Both the position numbers and the translations under genes were made by a program. A DNA stretch of 47,133 bases from Saccoglossus kowalevskii (taxonomy: Eukaryota > Hemichordata > Enteropneusta > Harrimaniidae): NCBI RefSeq assembly GCF_000003605.2, contig NW_003107602.1:103170-150302 (forward strand), read 5' to 3'. The notes below the pieces were generated by a model. That model searched no databases and was not told where the DNA came from. It saw nothing but the letters and a program-made list of their open reading frames with translations. Each line of letters starts with the position of its first letter. Position 1 is the stretch's first letter. Of this stretch, positions 22,501 to 34,281 are shown piece by piece.

Positions 22501-25500
22501 ATTTAATTATATGAAAAAAATGTCACTTGTCTAATATAGTACGCGGCTTTCATTCATAAGCCATAGTTGCCACACGTGTACCAGAATATGCCCACACTTA
22601 TCTGACATGACTTTATGTCGACCATGGTATCCACCTTGTATTCTTGTACTTATTAGACTGTTTTGAACTTTCTCTATATGACTATTATATTGGGTATATG
22701 TTATTTATACACTCACTAGACTGTTAAAAAGAACAAAACTATATTGCATATTATTTCCCCAAATAGGGCATTGATATTTATCTGTCTTTTATTATACTAC
22801 TCCCTCAACAGCTGCCTTACTGTATAATATGTGCTATAAATTATCTATTCCAGAATATATAGTAATAGTAGCAATGTGAACAATGTAACTTCCTGTAACT
22901 CTGAATGTATATGTCAAGATGATGTTTTTGATCCGGTATGTGGATCAGATGGAATTACGTACCTTTCACCATGCCATGCAGGATGTCAATCATTGAATTC
23001 CCCAATACCACATGCAAAGGTAATGTTCACTTAGGTTTATCCAAGCCTTAAACAAGGAATACATTTATGTTATATTATTATAATAAATTAGAATTTTTAT
23101 AATCTGTTTTTTTTTAGAATTACACTGAATGCACGTGTACAGGCAAAACTATCAGTGATATGCCTAGTAGAATCAGTTCTGCTTTTACAAGTAGTCATTC
23201 CCTGATGGATAGTAACAGTTTTGATAACTATACAGAGACGTACAACAATACAATGAATAACGGATCTGCATATCTTCCCAATGAGGACGATATATCAACA
23301 CTTGGCTATGCTAGGACTGGTATATGTGGAGAAGAATGCAATCAAAATGCGATAGTGTTTGTTATTGTATTCTGCCTTTTTAGTTTTGTCGGATTCCTTC
23401 CTGCAACAATGTCTATAGAACTTATTCTAAGGTAATCATTTCAACTTTATTATTATAAAACATAATTTGAACCACACCGTACTGCACAAAACAATTCTAC
23501 AGAAGTCAACCATTAAACATACCAGAGAAGGTCAAACCACATCACTAATTGCATTAGTAATTCCACCAGTCATTTTACACAATTCTAATCCGCATTACAA
23601 TACAATACACTTTCGTGGTGTAAATTTTGATTGGACATATATGTGTGTGTAGCAAGATTGGAATAGTGAGGACACTATTCCAACTAGAAGTAACGCTAAT
23701 AAAATTTGAGTCATTAGTGTGGTATAATAAAGTCTTTCCGTCATAAGTTTTTTAAAGGCCTTCAATATTTACGCCACTCTATCTTTGAGAGCTAAATATA
23801 TCCATGGGTGATGACGCAACGGAGTCAAAGAACTAACTTGCTGAAGCTGAACTGTTCAAAAAAGAACATTTATCTGAAACCAAGAGTATTCATTTTGAAT
23901 AGATACATGGAATTCAAACGAAAAACATAACAGAACAATTAATATAGATATATTGAGACGAATGTTCAAAAAAGGTAACAACAGAATGAAATACAGACAA
24001 GTAAATAGTAATCCTATTTTAGAGCATGATTTCCGTTGTGTACTTACTGACCAGGAAATACTTAAAATATCGATGCCATCTAAACCTTTGTCAACAACCA
24101 ACGAGTTTAGTTCACATCGAGATAGACAGTCAAGTGCAGCAATAACAAATCACCTTCATTGATCAGCAAATTAAAAAGGGAAGGCCAATTGACCAGAAAC
24201 GACAAGTGCATTTTACCATGAGTATGGCAGCTGCCACAAGCGAAAATGTTGATGAACAAGCATGACATGAGAGTCTGTTATATAGTGATTACACAATATT
24301 TCCTAAAACATGCAGTGCGACTGCCCGGGATCAGCAGGACCTTTGTTCACTGCAGTATACCGAAACAGATGAGTTTATGACAACATTAATCTCTGTATGA
24401 CAGTATTGACTATGCCGAGAATGATTTTAGTATGCGCGACATAGACTTTACAATAACCAAGCTTCATTGAGGATATGTGTTTTGTGCTTAGATAATTGCC
24501 TGTGGCTCTTAAAGCATTGACTGATTTAACCATGTCGTCGGGAGTCCCGCTTGCCAACTGCGCTAGTCTATGTGAATCACAATAGAGAATCGTTGATGGA
24601 CTGAAGAATACCCAGTAATCTGCAAGAACATATAAACACCTTCAGATATCCCAGTTCTGCATGGGGGTCCGTAACGAATTGTATGGTTGATTAATTACAT
24701 CATGACGTATTTGTGTACATCAGGACCTTTAAATAATTTTCTCTAAACGCGTCTCATGCATCTGTGTATGAACTGGTCTATATAATATATTAATACACAC
24801 CATTCGTGTTACACTATAATGTGTACATTGCGAGTACCGACACTAAATATATAGGAGTTCAGATGTTTTTGGCCACGTGATAATAAAAAATCACCAAGGG
24901 CGTTAATGTATGACTTGGTGGCTTACATTTAGAACCTATTGACAATGGTGGCAGCGTTGTGATATGTTTAAATGTTAATTAAAAAATAATCACATGTGCT
25001 GTGTTAAACGGAGTATACAATGGCTAGGTTTATTTACGAGGTGACAATCTGAAATGCATAGATATGAAAGCTGTAGAGGAATTGGGAAGGCAGTTGTATT
25101 ACAAGTTTTGAAGATTAAAAACAAAAATATCCGTGAAAGGGTTTTAAAGTTGCAAGATCAGATAAGTGAACAAAGAGTATACCAGAAAAACAGATTAAAT
25201 TTCTGAAGAAAGTCGAATAAATGCACAGAAACTGAGTTAATTAAAGGGAGCCATGAACATAAGAATAAGCATTTTTAATTAAGAGACACGTGTGTCAACC
25301 ATTTGTTCTACTAAAATTCAAAAGCTAAAAGATTATAATGACGGGGAGAATATGATATGTATGTAGACTGTTTGCGATTGGGTGTAAATTGGCTATAAAC
25401 GATAAAAAACACCCATATAAGGAAAGGTGCAAGCTCTTATGCACATCTAGATGGACTTGCAAAAGTGATTCCACTAAAGATATTTTATTGCAGGGAATAA

Positions 25501-28005
25501 CGAGGCGCCAAGATAACATTTGTAAAATCTTACACACTATTTACAATAGCCTGTACTCACGTAATTACTTTAACTTTGAAGCTCAAAATAGTCTGTTTAA
25601 AGGGCTGCAGAAGCTAAGCGAAGCAGACCTTGATGAACCAATCACGTGCATGTTTGCCGAATTCAGCATTACTTGCAAACTTCGTGGGCGTACTCACAGT
25701 ATCACTGGAGGTAACCTGTACTGTGTATTTACTGCTTCAACTGAAAATGTGTCCCTCTATCCTGTTTGTATACAAACGTAACGAACATACCCCTGACCTA
25801 TGTTGCTTTCCACTAAGAAAAGGTTTTTGATGACCTTTTCATTACTTGTATTCTTCTCGTATCTTTCAATCTCCAGTCTCTGATCCGTGTTTAATGTGCC
25901 ATCACTATGTGTTCTCTACATCTAATCCATTAAACCACTACTCCATAAATTTAAAAATGATGAAAATATTCAAGGACTTGTCACACCTTACTACTCACCC
26001 TGACGACGTAGAATTGTTTATAACAAACAAGCAGCATTCAGTTCACTTACTCGTGACTAGATATTTACGAGCGTGTCTCAAACTCCACAATCCAAAATCA
26101 ATCTTCAAACGTCGGAAGGGTTATTAGTTGGTTGGCGTCCATCGCTCGATTTCAAATAGGACAGCATGAGGTTGAAAGTTGTGGGTGTTTATCTTGAGAA
26201 TAACCTGTATTGATCAGAAACTGGACTGTGAACAAAATGCTCTTGTTATTATTAATCTGATCTCATTGCCGTTAGTATGTCACTTTCTTAGCCTTGTGCC
26301 TCATATTGATCTAATTCTTGTAGAGAAAATGTAGCTTGATTTATTTTTGCAAGGATATTGCGTGTCTGCCGAAACACTGAACTTCTCGGAAAGGGGTGGG
26401 CAAAATGTAACGCATATTCTAACGCGCATATGGAAAATGCGACTTTGCTATATTCAAATTTATCTGTATAACAACCATGACAATTCTGCTTTTACTTAAC
26501 TGATTACTTGTTTAACCAAAAGAGTAATACGTCATATGAAAGTCAATTACTGTGTATCACTATCAATGCATTTGAAACGGGTGCATTTTAAGAATATCGG
26601 ATTCAAGTTCTCATCAGCCATCATCACAAAAACTAGACACTGTTTGACGTGACGATGAATAGAAATTTGCTGAAATCTAATAAAATGTTGGCTTACATGT
26701 CTTGACAAATATTGCAATTATTCATACTCACGTACGAAAATGCACAACCAAGTTTAGAAAGCGCACGGATTCCAGAAGTTTTGTACTCTGCAAACATAAG
26801 TGCGTTATTTTTTTTATGTTACTTGTTTTGCGTTTTAAATGTTTTAATTTCCAGGCAAGGTGTGTACCACCTTAAGTGCGAACCGTTGTCACCAGCCTGC
26901 TGACGGGGTTCCAAAGTACCATTACATACAATACAATACAATCAAATACGACGTACCAAACCAGCAAACTATTTCTCAAATAACAAGCAATGTTCTCTAC
27001 ACTATATATATAGTAGTTGTTCTTGTTGCGTCTCCCTGTTTAAACTGCTATGTTTTTATTATTTTGTAGGTGCGTTGACCCAGCAGATAAAACGCTTGCA
27101 CTAGGTGTAAAAGTTGTGCTTTCTACGTTATTAGGTAAATCAACTAGTTAACACGCCACAGTCATCGTGCCGCGTCAAGTTGTATATGGACCTCATATGA
27201 CACATTTACGAATTTGTAATCACTACATTTGTATATGCGCAATGAAATTATTGGGGTCACTAGATTCGCATTATACTCTGAATATCTAATATCTCCCGGC
27301 AGTATGGTGCTGTGAGCGCGTAGACCGAAATAAACGCCGAAACGTCCCGTGGTATTCTCAGCTCATACATTGTATTTTAATTTAATTTAATATGAAGTAG
27401 AAAGCAGCGTTAACAAAAATCATTGTTTTATGACTTCATTACCATGACGTAACTCTACAGTCTCCATAACAACAATGAAACTTTCGGGCTAGTTGTATAA
27501 AGTGTAAAGCTGGGAAATCTGGCTAGAAACACCAGCTCTGTCGCTGTCAACTATAGATTACTCACACTGTCAATCACTTACACGATGTATAGATAAGATA
27601 TAATGACACAGTGTATATCTCGACTATACGTAGTCCAAAATAAATTACGATATTATAAATTTGATAATTGACGTTGTTTTTGCGAAGATTTTTAATACAA
27701 TTTGATCTCATATTTGTTCTTTTATAATAATTTCAGTTTGGATACCAACGCCCATGTTTATCGGAGCAACCATTGATTCCACGTGTGTATTTTGGGAAAC
27801 GACAGCATGTGGCGATGAGGGCGCTTGTTGGGTACATGATATACCGCAATATCGCATGAAATACATGCTAGTACTATTAGCTATCAAGGTCATTGGTCTA
27901 ATCTTCAAAGCACTCACGTGGTGGTTGTTTAGGAATCATGAGAATGGAGATAAGAAGTATGATAACGCACCAATAAACAACCCTGGAAATGAAACTTATT
28001 TTTAA
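16587..28005 (+). CDS. Organic anion transporting polypeptide (SLCO/OATP family), gene A
   Basis: Eight coding exons: 16587-17265, 18204-18512, 18852-19016, 19329-19527, 22854-23019, 23118-23431, 27070-27134 and 27737-28005. All have GT-AG borders and matching phases, giving 2166 nt and 721 residues, the usual OATP length. It is a 12-span plasma-membrane carrier for amphipathic organic anions. First-half spans lie near residues 52-76, 88-112, 122-143 and 186-210, followed by the family motif TLGITYIDD. The OATP signature is at 268-276 (DPRWVGAWW) with Pro at 278 instead of the usual Gly. Exon 4 ends in CDNYRFAGINTEYA before the extracellular loop. Exon 5 is the Kazal-like loop (CNSECICQ, DPVCGSDGITYLSPCHAGC). 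Exon 6 has an Asn/Ser-rich stretch with several N-glycosylation sequons, unlike most relatives. Exon 7 carries RCVDPADKTLALG. Exon 8 holds the last span (YMLVLLAIKVIGLIFKALTW) and a short tail. No breaks are seen. The subfamily cannot be assigned. Confidence 0.93.
19528..22853. other. SLCO gene A intron 4 (3.3 kb)
   Basis: No nested gene recognised. It has an 18-bp tandem duplication (ATAGAGGATGAGGTAA) near 21359-21394 within a stretch open on both strands. The segment about 20303-20530 has collinear short matches to gene B intron 4 (46440-46715), including GATCGCCCAT and CCACC-TACAAGG. Confidence 0.5.
22854..23019 (+). CDS. SLCO gene A exon 5: Kazal-like extracellular loop
   Basis: Acceptor TATTCCAG, donor AAAG|GTAATG. 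The first base completes an Arg codon. The Cys pattern CNSEC-C...PVCG..G..Y.SPC.AGC is the OATP form of the Kazal fold in the large loop between membrane spans 9 and 10. This exon is the best single marker that gene A is an OATP rather than another MFS carrier. Confidence 0.92.
24375..24650 (-). other. Coding-looking antisense fragment in SLCO gene A intron 6
   Basis: The reverse strand carries an open stretch after a CTTGCAG acceptor-like site: YWVFFSPSTILYCDSHRLAQ, then LASGTPDDMVKSVNALRATG, and it continues to about 24375. The amino-acid composition is protein-like, but I do not recognise the family. It is likely a transposon relic. Confidence 0.25.
24665..24944 (+). mobile_element. Possible LTR with adjacent primer-binding-site-like motif
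   Basis: The stretch contains a TATA-like TCTATATAATATA (about 24777) and ends ...TTGACA, followed by TGGTGGCAGCG (24946-24956), a form seen as a tRNA primer site next to LTRs. The left boundary is undefined, no second LTR was found, and downstream frames are short. Confidence 0.25.
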
Positions 28006-28186
28006 ATTGCATCTTACACATGGCAATGGTTTACAATTTATTTTAATAATATTTATTTTAGAAACTGCGAAATTTTCTCGCATCTATATTACACTACACT
28101 TTCATTCGTGTATTTTACCAAGCTCGGTCGCACCGATGGTGTATTCTTGCATCTGTATAATAAGCAGTTGTGATGCGAGATTAAAA

Positions 28187-29398
28187 CACAGGTGATAATG
28201 GGAATAACAATACATTGTATAGATGATAATGGGAATAACAATATATTTTACATGTGATAATGGGAATAACAGTATATTGTACAGGTGATAATGGGAATAA
28301 CAATATATTTTACATGTGATAATGGGTATAACAATATATCGTACGGATGATAATGGGTATAACAGTATATTCTACGGGTGATAATAGAATTCAGAATATA
28401 TGTACATGCGACAATGGGAATAACAGTGTATTGTACGGATGATAATGGGAATAACAATATATTGTTCATGTGATAATGGGAATAACAGTATATTGTACAT
28501 GTGATAATGGGAATAACACTATATTGTATGGATGATAATGGGAATAACACTATATTGTATGGATGATAATGGGAATAACACTATATTGTATGGATGATAA
28601 TGGGAATAACAATATATTGTATAGATGATAATCGGAATAACAATATATTGTACATGTGATAATGGGAATAACAATATATTGTACAGGTGATAATGGGAAT
28701 AACAATATATTGCACAGGTGATAATGGGAATAACACTATATTGTACATGTGATAATGGGAATAACAATATATTGTACATGTGATAATGGGAATAACAATA
28801 TATTGTACATGTGATAATGGGAATAACAATATATTGTACATGTGATAATGGGAATAACAATATATTGTACATGTGATAATGGGAATAACACTATATTATA
28901 CAGGTGATAATGGGAATAGCAATATATTGTACGGATGATAATGGGAATAACAATATATTGTACAGGTGATAATGGGAATAACACTATATTGTACAGGTGA
29001 TAATGGGAATAACAGTATATTGTACATGTGATAATGGGAATAACACTATATTATACAGGTGATAATGGGAATAGCAATATATTGTACGGATGATAATGGG
29101 AATAAGAATATATTGTACATGTGATAATGGGAATAACACTATATTGTACAGGTGATAATGGGAATAACAATACATTGTACATGTGATAATGGGAATAACG
29201 GTATATTGTAGGGAAGATAATAGAAATAACAAGTTATTGTAAATGTAATAATGGGAATAATAGAATATTGTACAGGTGATAATTGTAATAACATATTGTA
29301 TAAGTGATAATTGTAATAATATATTGTAGAAGTGATAATGGTGGAAATAGCTGTATGTTGTACATGTGATAAAAGGAGTGACACATATATAATATACA
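28187..29398. repeat. 31-bp satellite array
   Basis: About 39 head-to-tail units of 31 bp, consensus around GTGATAATGGGAATAACA then ATATATTGTACA. Units are nearly identical in the middle and drift at both edges. Matching variant pairs lie 155 bp apart (28891 and 29046), showing a five-unit block duplication. Because 31 is one more than a multiple of three, the reverse strand stays open in all three frames and yields spurious 31-residue protein repeats. It lies just downstream of SLCO gene A. Confidence 0.95.
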
Positions 29399-29418
29399 GC
29401 TGATATCACGGTATAAGT

Positions 29419-29676
29419 TGTGGCAATCGAATAATAGGATAAAGGAGACGGTCGATTAAGTCGAGGAAAGAGACTTTATTCTACGATGCAGATTATACGA
29501 ATAATATACAGCTACTGCTTAATAAAGCGTGTGTTGAAAGTATACATACAATGTGGCCGGAAGTTTGGGCTTACTTAACTTGTTACTGAGTAGCCAATCA
29601 ACTAACTCAATGATAATTAACTTAAGTACATAACGTATCGTTTTGTGGTTTCCTCAGCTCGACTGTGGTTCCGACA
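29419..29676 (-). mobile_element. Solo LTR, 258 bp, inserted in the satellite
   Basis: The reverse strand begins TGTCGG and ends GCCACA. It is flanked by the 5-bp direct repeat TAAGT (29414-29418 and 29677-29681). An AATAAA on the reverse strand (29475-29480) sits in the right place for a polyadenylation signal. Sequence on both sides is satellite-derived (right side: GACAGTATATTGTACACGTG). The terminal TGT...ACA plus a 5-bp duplication is classic for a Gypsy/BEL-type retrotransposon reduced by LTR-LTR recombination. Confidence 0.7.
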
Positions 29677-29681
29677 TAAGT

Positions 29682-30480
29682 GACAGTATATTGTACACGT
29701 GATTAAGGGAGTAATTTGGGTAATAGAGTGCACAACACAGGTTAGTGATACTGTATAATATATAGGTTATAGTGAGCGTCAGACAATACAATGTACATTT
29801 CATATTAGACATAGTTTACTTGTGATAATAGCATAGTTTCCATGTGGTAATATAACCTAATTTACATGTGTTAATATAACATGATTGACATATGATAATA
29901 GATATAGTTTTCATGTGATAATATTATAGTACCCATGTGATAATATCATAGTTTCCATGTAATAATATAAAATAATTTACATATGATAATATACAGTTTC
30001 CATAGGATAATAACTTAGTTGCCATGTGATAATAACAAAGTTTACATGTGATAATATAACATAATTTACATGTGATAATAGATATAGTTTTCATGCGGTA
30101 ATAAAATAGTTCATATGTGATATTATAACATAGATTACATAGGATAATAGCATAGTTTGCATGCGATAATGGCATAGTTCACATGTAATAATAGCATATT
30201 TTCCATGGGATAATATCATAGTTTACATGTGATAATAACATTTCCATGTGATAATATAAAATAATATACATGTGATAATAGCATAGTTGATTATGGCCGC
30301 AATGTACAGATAATCGTATAATGTACAGGTGATAATGTTAGTAAAACGATATATTAGGATAACGGGAGGAATACGGGGTTATGTATGGCTTATAATGGGA
30401 GTATAATGAGCATTTGATAATTCGAGTAATACAGTTTAATGTAAAGGTGATAATGGGAGTAACACGGTAACGTGTGTGTT
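29682..30480. repeat. Degenerate satellite related to the 31-bp array
   Basis: Loose units built around CATGTGATAATA followed by variable spacers (ATAGTTTC/ATAGTTTAC, ATAACATAATTTA). They share the GTGATAAT core with the main array, but period and sequence vary. It appears to be an older edge of the same satellite field. Confidence 0.7.
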
Positions 30481-33090
30481 ATAAAGGTAATACCACAATA
30501 CACAATATCTTCATGCATAAACAAAATAGCAACACGCTTAAATGTGCAGGTCTAACAACAACACAATTGTCTGTATACTACAGTTTTTTTCAAATAAGCA
30601 AAATCTATCATCATCATGACACACATACGATTATATCAGGTGTTTTGAAATATTGTATTTATTAACCGTAAGTTCAGTTTATCTGTCAAAGCACATTTTG
30701 AAATTTACGTCTCGTCATTCTCAATCAACCTAGCAACACTTTGTTTGAAGTTGTTTGTCGTATTTACTTTTAATAAATTATAGTTTACTTCAAAATCAAA
30801 CTAGTTTTGACTGCGACGTCTGTATTTAATTGTACCCCTTTTGATCATTACATTGAATCTGAATTTTATTCGACATGATACACAGAACTTCAACTTATCA
30901 ACTGGAGTCCCAATTTAACAATCATCATGAACAATATGCCAGAGAGCAATAAGAGAGGAGGTAGAGATTTCAGGATTAAAATATGATATAAATACTGTTT
31001 TCCCTAAGAAAAGCTTCCAAAAATACACCATCAAAAGCAGCGAGTTGAAAAGCAGAAACCAGAGGGATGTTTGGGGACTTGACAATATGGACAACAGAAA
31101 AGCGCACTTCGATTGTACTTTTGTACAATTGTGCTCGCTAAATCGTCTTTTATTAGCGGTGTTTCACTTTAAACATGCATTTATGTGAACAATTTGTGTT
31201 TGTTGTGAAAACAATGTATAGGTACATATTTAGGTTATATAGGCTCACCATACTGCCAAACTACTGACTGTAAAACATGTCATTACTGTGACTACTCGCT
31301 AGACCAAATGGAAAATGATGGAAATGCATTTACAAGAAAATAAAAATTAAATTTACAACTACTACACTAATAAAAAATGTTGCTCAATCTGTTTAAACCA
31401 TCAACGTTTACAGTCATCTGATTGTCACCTGCGCACGCGAGGAATTTGAGTCCCAAGCGACAATAACAAGACACGGTAAAACGCAAAGGCTCATGGGTAG
31501 ACGCGTGTTTGTAAACAATGGCACGCTATGACCATCTGACGCTTGCGTAGGTGACGACTCCACCGCTTTAAGCAATCATCATAAAAAATAACCTTTAAAA
31601 CTACCGTCTACTCAGATAATCAGTCGCTAAAATCTCAATCGTGAATCTATTTGCGTTACTATTCAAGTGCAATAATGGCTAACGATCAGGACATACAACT
31701 TATCAGTTATGTTCTGTATACAAACTTCGCTAAAACGATCTGTATAGAATAGTTCTGTTCTTTTTAAAAGGACTGGGATAATATAGCTTTTGTTTTTATT
31801 TTACGAGCACCTATTCATGCAGCCTACTCTATTTCACTTGATTTGGTTGACAAGTTTCGGTCAAATTAGCTTGGTGTCTTTTTTTACATTATCATGATTA
31901 CTACAATATGTGGTTCTTATATTATGATGTTATCATTACTATTCCATTTAGTTATTTCCGCATTTTGTTATTATTATGTCATTATTTGGTTTTCTTTTGT
32001 TCTCGCGTTGTGTAGTTAATTTATCGTTATGTTATTATTCAGTTGTTTGAATATTCGATTTGTTTACATTTGATTGTCTCGACATCAGCTGACCTCATTA
32101 GCTGAAGTCTAATTGCACCTAGAAATAATTGAACGAAATGGCGGCAGCTATAGTTGCGAGTATTTACCCTGACAGTGGGGTTGCAGACGATGTTTCTTAA
32201 ATTGACTGCTAAATGATTTTTTTCTGTACGTAATATTCTTAAATATTGTCTTTTTTGACATTTGAGTATTTTTATTAATTTCACATTCATGGTGTTTAGT
32301 AAAAATGCATTTCATTTTAACATTTTGTAGATCTGTAATTTATGGTCACAGAGCTGTACTCCATTCGACGAAAGCTGAAATTCTTTATTTCATTCTAACA
32401 ATATTTTAAATCAATGATATTTTATATTTTTAGTTTATCTTCTTCACAATAAACACAACTTGATTTTGTAAGTTTTATTATTTTTGTGTGGTAACCATGG
32501 GCTAAATTCGATTGCAAAATATTAGTAAACAAGGTGATGTTATTTAATAAATCTTAAATCACCTTTGCACTTTGAACCTTGCCCCGTTATTTCTAAGACG
32601 GGTAGTAAGATTACTGTTCGGTCACAAAGTGATGCTGAGTCTGATCGTAATTTGTCACATGTAAATAAATCTCACATTAAAAGTCAAAAGTCAATTAATA
32701 GCATTAACAAACACATGTAGACTCACTAGAAAAAGAATTAAGCCAAAGAGAATATAAATGACATGCGGTATAATATGAATTATACAATGTGACACTGAAA
32801 CTTTGCTGAGCTATAAAATTTACAGTTAGATTCAGTTGAGAACAATGATGTTAACCTGAATTTTGTTCATTGTTATAAAGCTGATTGTTACCATGGTGTT
32901 ATGTAGCATCACTGTAAAACATTGATGTACCACAGGCAATCTAGTGGCAGTCTTGAGGTAGGGCCAAGGAACAATAAAAAGGCGACCTAATTAGTTATTT
33001 TCTCTGTTGAACCCAGATTTATCTGATGAAATCAAATGTAACATTGACATCTCCAATATAGTCTAGTCATTTTAGTAAAAAAGGGGGGCC
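30481..33090. other. Non-genic stretch
   Basis: No gene recognised. It contains one small inverted repeat (31424-31439 against 31540-31555). Other frames are short and unsupported. Confidence 0.5.
31424..31555. repeat. Small inverted-repeat element, MITE-like
   Basis: Arms GTCACCTGCGCACGCG and CGCTTGCGTAGGTGAC match as inverted repeats at 14 of 16 positions, about 130 bp end to end, in an island richer in CG than the surroundings. No clear target duplication was seen. Confidence 0.35.
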
Positions 33091-33096
33091 AACCCA

Positions 33097-33214
33097 TCAC
33101 AAATTGCAACAGAAATATTTTCTTCACAGTGCTTTTTGGAAGGTATCTAGATTGACATACTAAAAGTCTAGGAAAATCTAGGTTTCCGAAATTTACCTAA
33201 TTTGCATATATTCA
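33097..33214 (+). repeat. DIRS-like element, left inverted terminal repeat
   Basis: Matches the reverse complement of 37819-37918 apart from a ~19-bp insertion near 33170 and scattered substitutions. Confidence 0.82.
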
Positions 33215-33696
33215 AAATGGCCGTTTTGCACATTTTTACAACATGAACATACAACTATTTGAACATATATTTAATTCTAGATGAGGTATTTCAAAAATTC
33301 ATTATGCTATGGTACTGTTTTGAGTCGGAGAAGGTATGAGAGTGCCAAATGTGTTAATTGAGTAGATGAAAATTAGCATAAATTCAATATGGCCAAGATA
33401 ATATAATTATTTTATGTAACTTCTTTTCCGGCTTCTCTACTATGTGGCATAAGTAAACAGAATCGTACCCTACATAAAAGATGTGAATAAATGGGTTCCT
33501 GGGTAGACAGATACTTCATCTGCATAAATCTAACATAGCTGTCACATGGTTGGATCTACAAATATGCTATACTATATTCATAATAGACCATTTAAACGTA
33601 AATTGTTCAACTCTATAAACTATATTTTTGATTTAAAAAGCTGTATTAAATAGTTATAATTCTGTTCAAAAGTTTATTGTTTGATTAATGTAATTG

Positions 33697-34281
33697 CTAA
33701 TTGTCATCGCTATTTTTATCAGATATCTGAACTACATTTGTGCATCCAGATCCTCGACATTGACCACAAACTGCAGAACATTCAAGGTTGTGCTTTCTGC
33801 AGGTACATCTGAGACTGCGACAGTCTATGGAGCAGTTGCAACTCACTATCCTCAAGGGAGATTCAGGTGCTGCCTCCTTGTCAGTCATTACAGGAATGAT
33901 GATCAGTTGTGGATCGCGTCCTGGGATTTGCTTCCTCGCGAGAAACCTGATTCGTGTCTTTATCACAACATGATTTCCAATAAAGGCGACACATCTGACC
34001 GAGAAGGACAGGGCCCCTAGTTCAGTCCGACGCCTACCTGAGGCGAGGGTGAGTAGGAAGACTGTTTTCCACATCAAAAGTTTGAGTGGTGCTAATTGGA
34101 GAGACCCAAATGGCAGTCTGCTTCTCTCGTTCAGGCATCTGATTAAACAATAAACAGTCTCGTAATGGTAGGACAACTGGCTATTCTCATCCCCAGAGAA
34201 TCCCAATAGTGGGTGACAAGGCTGACCTATAGCCAACAATCGTTCAAACGATGGACGCAAATTCAGCTGTCTGGCCAACAA
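33697..34281 (-). pseudogene. DIRS tyrosine recombinase N-half joined to a Cys-rich CXC tail
   Basis: A 194-codon open frame. The middle part reads PLKLLMWKTVFLLTLASGRR then RTELGALS, the conserved block carrying the first catalytic Arg of DIRS recombinases, then FLARKQIPGRDPQLIIIPVM. After ESPLR the family continues with the catalytic His/Arg and Tyr segments. Here it changes abruptly to SCNCSIDCRSLRCTCRK and LECSAVCGQCRGSGCTN, a tesmin/TSO1 (CXC)-like cysteine module, then stops. It is either a chimeric recombinase-CXC protein or a fusion with a second decayed element. As written the catalytic C-terminus is absent. Confidence 0.68.

Noticed and set aside
25389-25830. Forward frame of 130 codons in SLCO gene A intron 6
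   Set aside because: No recognisable domain, no splice signals, biased AT-rich composition; may be a retroelement relic but not supportable as a gene.
28248-29409. Long reverse-strand frames with regular 31-residue repeats (HYHMYNILLFPLSHVQYIVI)
   Set aside because: They arise from the 31-bp satellite being stop-free in all three reverse frames; there is no start context, splice structure or non-repeat coding sequence.
28187-30480. CRISPR-like array
   Set aside because: Units are contiguous with no unique spacers, no cas genes exist, and the genome is eukaryotic.
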